Assembly: GCF_000524195.1 (NCBI RefSeq)
Contig: NW_020170548.1
Location: 44,932 to 108,931 of the forward strand
DNA length: 64,000 bases
Source of the DNA: Echinococcus granulosus
Taxonomy: Eukaryota > Platyhelminthes > Cestoda > Cyclophyllidea > Taeniidae
Reading direction: 5' to 3'
In this document: piece after piece, positions 60,892-64,000 of the stretch
Position numbering within the stretch: position 1 is the first letter of the stretch
Layout: every line of letters starts with the position of its first letter
The notes under the pieces: model-generated
What the model saw: the letters and a program-made list of their open reading frames with translations, nothing else
The model's database searches: none
Told to the model about the DNA's origin: nothing
Made by a program: the position numbers and the translations under genes

Positions 60892-63800
60892 CCCTCGGGT
60901 GTTAAGAAATAGGCAAGGCGTAGAATCAAAACTAACACACTCACTATGAGGATCTTATGAAAGAATTGACTTTGCAGCCATATATATATTTTATTTTTTA
61001 AACAAAACCAATGATAATAAGGCTCACTCTTCCCTCCAATCAAATTCATCACTCGGCACCAAAAGTGCTACATGTGTGGAGTTGAGTGCATGCAAGCCAT
61101 TCGACACGTCACATAATGATTACCAAATAGTCTATGCAATTCAGTCTGTCAGTAATCAGAGTAGCGGCAACCGTCGTTTTAATCTTCAAGGCGAAGGCAA
61201 ATTCCAAAAAGCTGAGCACAAAAACAAGGATCTTGCCCTTTAAAATCAGTTAAAAATTATTGGCAGCAGTCATCGAAGCCTATGTGGTCGTTTTTCGCTC
61301 TCTCCACGACTTCACTAAGCCCATGCGTGTCCAATGGAATAAGCAGCTCGGCAACAAATTGACACGTCAAATTTCGAATCCATCAGCCTACTAGAAGTTA
61401 GGGAAATAGTTTAATTACCCGTCGCAGTCAAAGAAATTTTTTCACAGGTCTAGATAAACTAACTGCCACGCAATCCGTAGGGAAAAGCGATTTTCCTACT
61501 TAACTTTCTTTATTGTCACAACGCAATCTTAAGCCCATCCGCGTTCGACTTTCTTTAAATTAATTTCGAAATTCAAATAGCAGAACTTAGATAAAGATGA
61601 AGAGCATGAAAGTAATTAGTCGCAAGCTGGTATCAAGGCGTCATTGAACTATACGGTCAATCCTATAGAGTGGGGAGACGAGAATCCCAACGAATTTGGC
61701 ATTTGGACTACAGGAGTAGCAGTGGGCGTAGACGACTTGGCACAGTGCCCTTAGACCGCCACGTTCAAACCGGTATTTCATCACTTGGATACAATGACAA
61801 CGACACCAGTTGAAACGTGCATATAATCGCTACCAGCGACACAGTTTCCTAATTGAGACAAATGTTCAAATTGCGCGATTTAGTAAGAAATCGTATACTT
61901 GAGAGGCCTCCACTAAAACCACAGTCTACAATCCAAATGACGACAACACTGTGCATTAAATCTGAAACGGATAGAGCTGTTATTTAAAAAATAAAGGAGC
62001 ATTTACTGGTTCTTTTACCAAGAATATCTCGCATTTGTTTGCTACTTCGAGTGCAAGTAATCTGCAAGGAAAACATTTAGGTTCATCCAACTGTCACAAA
62101 TTGATGAAAAATACATGCGGAGGTGGGAGAGTCGACAGGTTGCGTGTACCATACACTAGCATTGAATGTGATTCTCATTTACTCTGACCGATTGCCATGA
62201 AAAGGCCATGTGATAAAAAAGTATTTCAGCACAAATGTGAGATTTTATGCATTAGGTAAAACTGTCTCCTCTCATTGCACCGATTTATGCTGCAGTGAGA
62301 TGCGTAAGGAAATGTGATTTTGCGATATATCTTAATGAAAAACGGAGATAACTGCTCTGATTTAGTTAGTCTTATCACAAACTATGGCAAGGTTGGTGAT
62401 CCACGCACTATATGTATAGCTGGCAAACAGTACAGTAGAAGTAAGAAATTTTGATGCACTTGAAATGTGTGCCTGAATGATAGTGCTGTGGTGCTGCTCA
62501 CTTGCTAGTTTGTGTGTGCATCATAAAAATAGTAAGTCAGAGGTGTGCGTAAAGCCACACCTAACTATGAGTAAAAGAACAGTCGGCGTTAGTAAAGATA
62601 TTTTAATTGTTTTCATCTAAGCCTGCGTTGTGAATAGAAAACAACGTACTCACTGTACATGAAGCGGTCCTGTTGTCGGCTTTGAGTACTAAGGTGGAAT
62701 GGGTAATTTTCGAGCATATCATGCAAAGCAGATTTGTATAGAAGGCCGAAATTTTCGGCGCACAACTCTATCTTAAAATTGTCATGCTTTGAGCGAAACA
62801 GTAAGTTAGTTCACAATTAAGAGCTCACCATCAAAAAACGAGAGAAAGTGGCTGCATACGCAAAGGGGAATGCAGGTTAAATGAAGGGAAAAGTGGTAAT
62901 TCCATCAGTTTTTTGTAAAATGCTATTTTGAATGATGTTCAGAGCTAAGGCTACAGTAAGGGAGATTTAGTAAACTTTGGAATACACATATGCCTATACG
63001 TGTGGATGTACTTTTTGACGGTGCAATTGAGTTCCTTCTCATTAGGTGGACGTCAACATTTAAAACTGCATGTCAGTAGAAGTGGTAAACGGACTAACAG
63101 CCCTCGAGGCTTCCTTCTATTAACTCATTTTTGCAGAACCTATCCACTATCTGCCATCGCCTCGGTCTCAGCCACAGCAACGTCTGCTGCTAATGCCAAT
63201 GTCAAAGGATTGTTTCATCGCTCATTTTTATCACTAGTGCATGATGTAACCCCAAGTACTTGAAATGGCGTAGTAGAACCGACACGTCATTCCTCGCAAT
63301 TCAGAAATAGTGCCACCTTCTTACCATCTTTTACTGCCAAACTATATTTGGCACTAATTCATGGCTTATTACGTCTGCTTACAAACCATCTCTTGCATTT
63401 CTGAGGCCACAATGGGTCGGTACCACAAGCAAATCCCTGAAAATTACCAAATTTTCTCTCCAGATACTCAGTTGACAACTTTGCTGTTCCCTCCTTCCCG
63501 TAGAAGAGGGATAATAAAACATCACCCAAGGAGTGATGCTACGAAAAAAAGGTTAGACCTGACAAAAGATGATGCTTTCTACTTCGCTTTTAGTGCAGCC
63601 CCAACGTAAACGAGGAATCCTACCACATGAGGCAATTCTATCACGTCTATAATGCTCCAACTTCTCCGACCCACGCTTGTGATCACACTGCACTCCACTG
63701 CACCGCGCCTAACTGCACCGCACTGCAATACACTCCGCTGAAGTGGAAAATCATTGTGGCTTAAGTGGGCGATGCGGTTCGCCTTCTCCAAAGTAAATGC

Positions 63801-64000
63801 CTCAAGAAGTGTATAATCAGGGGCGCGCTACCCTTCTAAAAGTGACCCTCCTTGAGCATGAAATACAGAGTGCACGCGATACCTGTTTAAGTGCGCTTAA
63901 ATTCCATTCAACTTAATTGCTCATTGACCCGCCTGCTCGACCTCATCTTGACTCCGCTGCCCAAGCACAGATTGCTAAATATATGGCCGTTGTAAAGTTG
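60892..64000. other. Upstream flank of the TRPM gene
   Basis: No further coding exon is recognised. The sequence just upstream of the proposed ATG is AT-rich, including an alternating AT run at 60980-60990. Scattered plus-strand ORFs of 80-90 codons near 63000-63610 show no known motif. The promoter and 5' UTR should lie in this stretch, but no specific element can be named. Confidence 0.4.
63685..63740. repeat. Imperfect short tandem repeat (CACTGCACC-like)
   Basis: About six degenerate copies of a unit resembling CACTGCACC or CACTCCACTG occur in a row. Copy length and spacing vary, so it is an eroded minisatellite-like tract rather than a clean array. The same DNA forms part of a minus-strand ORF (63579-63791), whose Cys-rich peptide simply reflects the repeat. 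Confidence 0.5.

Noticed and set aside
60980..61000. AT run about 90-110 bases upstream of the TRPM start as a TATA element
   Set aside because: Runs like this are common in AT-rich DNA and the transcription start is unknown.
1..64000. CRISPR arrays, bacterial operons, rRNA genes
   Set aside because: There are no regularly spaced repeats or rRNA-like blocks, and the intron-rich gene shows that the DNA is from an animal genome.

Overview
This is a eukaryotic (animal) genomic window of about 40% GC, with many small exons between AT-rich introns and two assembly gaps of exactly 100 N. The one gene I can identify with confidence is a spliced minus-strand gene for a TRPM (melastatin-type transient receptor potential) cation channel. 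It runs from an initiator ATG at 60891 to a stop at 27960. The channel is divergent, and the gene would fit a parasitic flatworm such as a tapeworm or its relatives. That taxonomic guess is inference; nothing in the window proves it.

Layout, in gene order (right to left). 60892-64000 is the upstream flank. 60841 down to 40520 holds exons for the N-terminal cytosolic part: the TRPM homology (SLOG-like) domain, with its conserved GIAPWG and CDGSGRA signatures, then the helical MHR3/4 repeats. 36995 down to 36345 holds an unusually long Pro/Ser-rich linker. 36618 down to 32241 holds S1-S4, S5, the pore loop with a YGE selectivity-filter motif, S6 and the TRP helix. 32164 down to 27960 holds a Cys/His-rich basic segment, the short coiled-coil region and a low-complexity C-terminus. 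A possible poly(A) signal lies at 27618-27623. Twenty-six proposed coding exons join with continuous reading phase and GT-AG borders. They give a protein of about 1797 residues, close to the usual size of the TRPM1/3 group. The weakest exons are numbers 1, 12, 25 and 26.

The YGE filter and the CDGSGRA signature place the channel with the TRPM1/3/6/7 (alpha) group rather than the TRPM2/8-like group to which the schistosome praziquantel target belongs. No alpha-kinase or NUDT9-H domain is visible. Odd points are a pore loop without the usual cysteine pair, a Cys/His cluster after the TRP helix, an extra exon whose phase does not fit, and a possible alternative short 3' exon.

1-27600 contains no gene I can name. 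It holds AT-rich sequence, one GC-richer island (10652-11769) with protein-like but interrupted frames, a few unassigned ORFs, a perfect 24-bp palindrome and one gap. Two tRNA-like remnants, possibly from SINEs, sit in introns of the TRPM gene.
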